From Saxidomus purpurata (Eukaryota > Mollusca > Bivalvia > Venerida > Veneridae), in the NCBI GenBank assembly GCA_022818135.1, contig JAFMSR010000001.1, positions 10,063,213 to 10,127,212 of the forward strand: a stretch of 64,000 nt of DNA. The letters run 5' to 3'. The notes beneath the pieces are model-generated. The model saw only the letters and a program-made list of their open reading frames with translations, did not search any database and was not told the origin of the DNA. Both the position numbers and the translations under genes were made by a program. This document shows, piece after piece, positions 63,757 to 64,000 of this stretch (position 1 is its first letter; each line of letters starts with the position of its first letter).

Positions 63757-63955
63757 GAAACCCTAAGAGAGCGAGCGGTAGCGAGCGACCGGGGTTTTCT
63801 TAATTGTTAAAATTTGACTTAATAGATACTTAGTGTTTAACCTCATTTGACCTTTTGCATAGCCACCGACATGTATTGTGGCACGGACCTATGTGTATAT
63901 GGGTCCGTGATTGTGGGCGGAGCTAAAGTGCTTTCTATTTAGAGCGAACTCTTAG
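63757..63955 (+). repeat. Direct repeat right of copy C
   Basis: Copy of 57658-57865 with small differences (GAGCGAGCGGTAGCGAGCGA). The two bracket copy C's promoter and intron ~6 kb apart. The window then ends in AAATCAAACAGGGAA, the dispersed motif also seen at 10093 and 53689. Confidence 0.7.
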
Positions 63956-64000
63956 TATAAGTTAGAGTTTATTAAAACAAAAATAAAATCAAACAGGGAA

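Overview
The window reads as animal nuclear DNA, most likely from a bivalve mollusc. It is AT-rich and gene-poor, with small exons bounded by GT-AG introns. It carries tRNA-derived SINEs, an LTR retrotransposon, and many tandem arrays with ~140-170 bp units built on GTGACCTTGACC-type sequence, a style common in bivalve genomes. The species cannot be read from the sequence, and nothing prokaryotic is present.

Layout. (1) 475-5158, minus strand: copy A of an unrecognised gene family with one leader exon and three coding exons (241 aa), a predicted N-terminal membrane anchor and a TATA/initiator promoter. (2) 5.9-15 kb: mostly non-coding, with a tandem array, a MITE-like element and microsatellites. 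(3) 14980-26170: a young, complete Ty3/Gypsy-type LTR retrotransposon on the minus strand. It has 1620-bp LTRs, a tRNA-Leu primer site, gag, a -1 frameshift signal, pol (protease, RT, RNase H, integrase) and a third ORF encoding a two-zinc-finger coiled-coil protein. (4) 26270-27409: an almost perfect 568-bp tandem duplication, each unit with a TATA box, the same initiator as the gene family and a short exon with a splice donor. (5) 29203-37576, plus strand: copy B of the gene family (205 aa), head-to-head with copy A. Its introns are swollen by tandem arrays and a TTAA-flanked element. (6) 37.6-49.9 kb: non-coding, rich in arrays. (7) 49893-51855, minus strand: two exons of an unrecognised gene with an in-frame TAG. 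(8) 52948-56005, plus strand: a decayed mobile-element-like coding unit joining a tyrosine recombinase to a SET (lysine methyltransferase-like) domain. (9) 57992-61703, plus strand: promoter, leader exon and first intron of a third copy (C) of the gene family. Homopolymer runs that look like assembly artefact replace the place where its next exon should be. (10) 62-64 kb: more arrays, a SINE and a dispersed repeat.

How the parts relate: copies A, B and C share TATA box, initiator spacing, leader exon and donor, and A and B share exon sizes and phases. The family has therefore been duplicated with its promoter, partly in inverted orientation, and transposons and arrays later expanded its introns and the spacer. 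The LTR element looks intact enough to be mobile. The recombinase-SET unit is the most unusual coding content. All gene functions are inferred from sequence by eye; no database search was possible.
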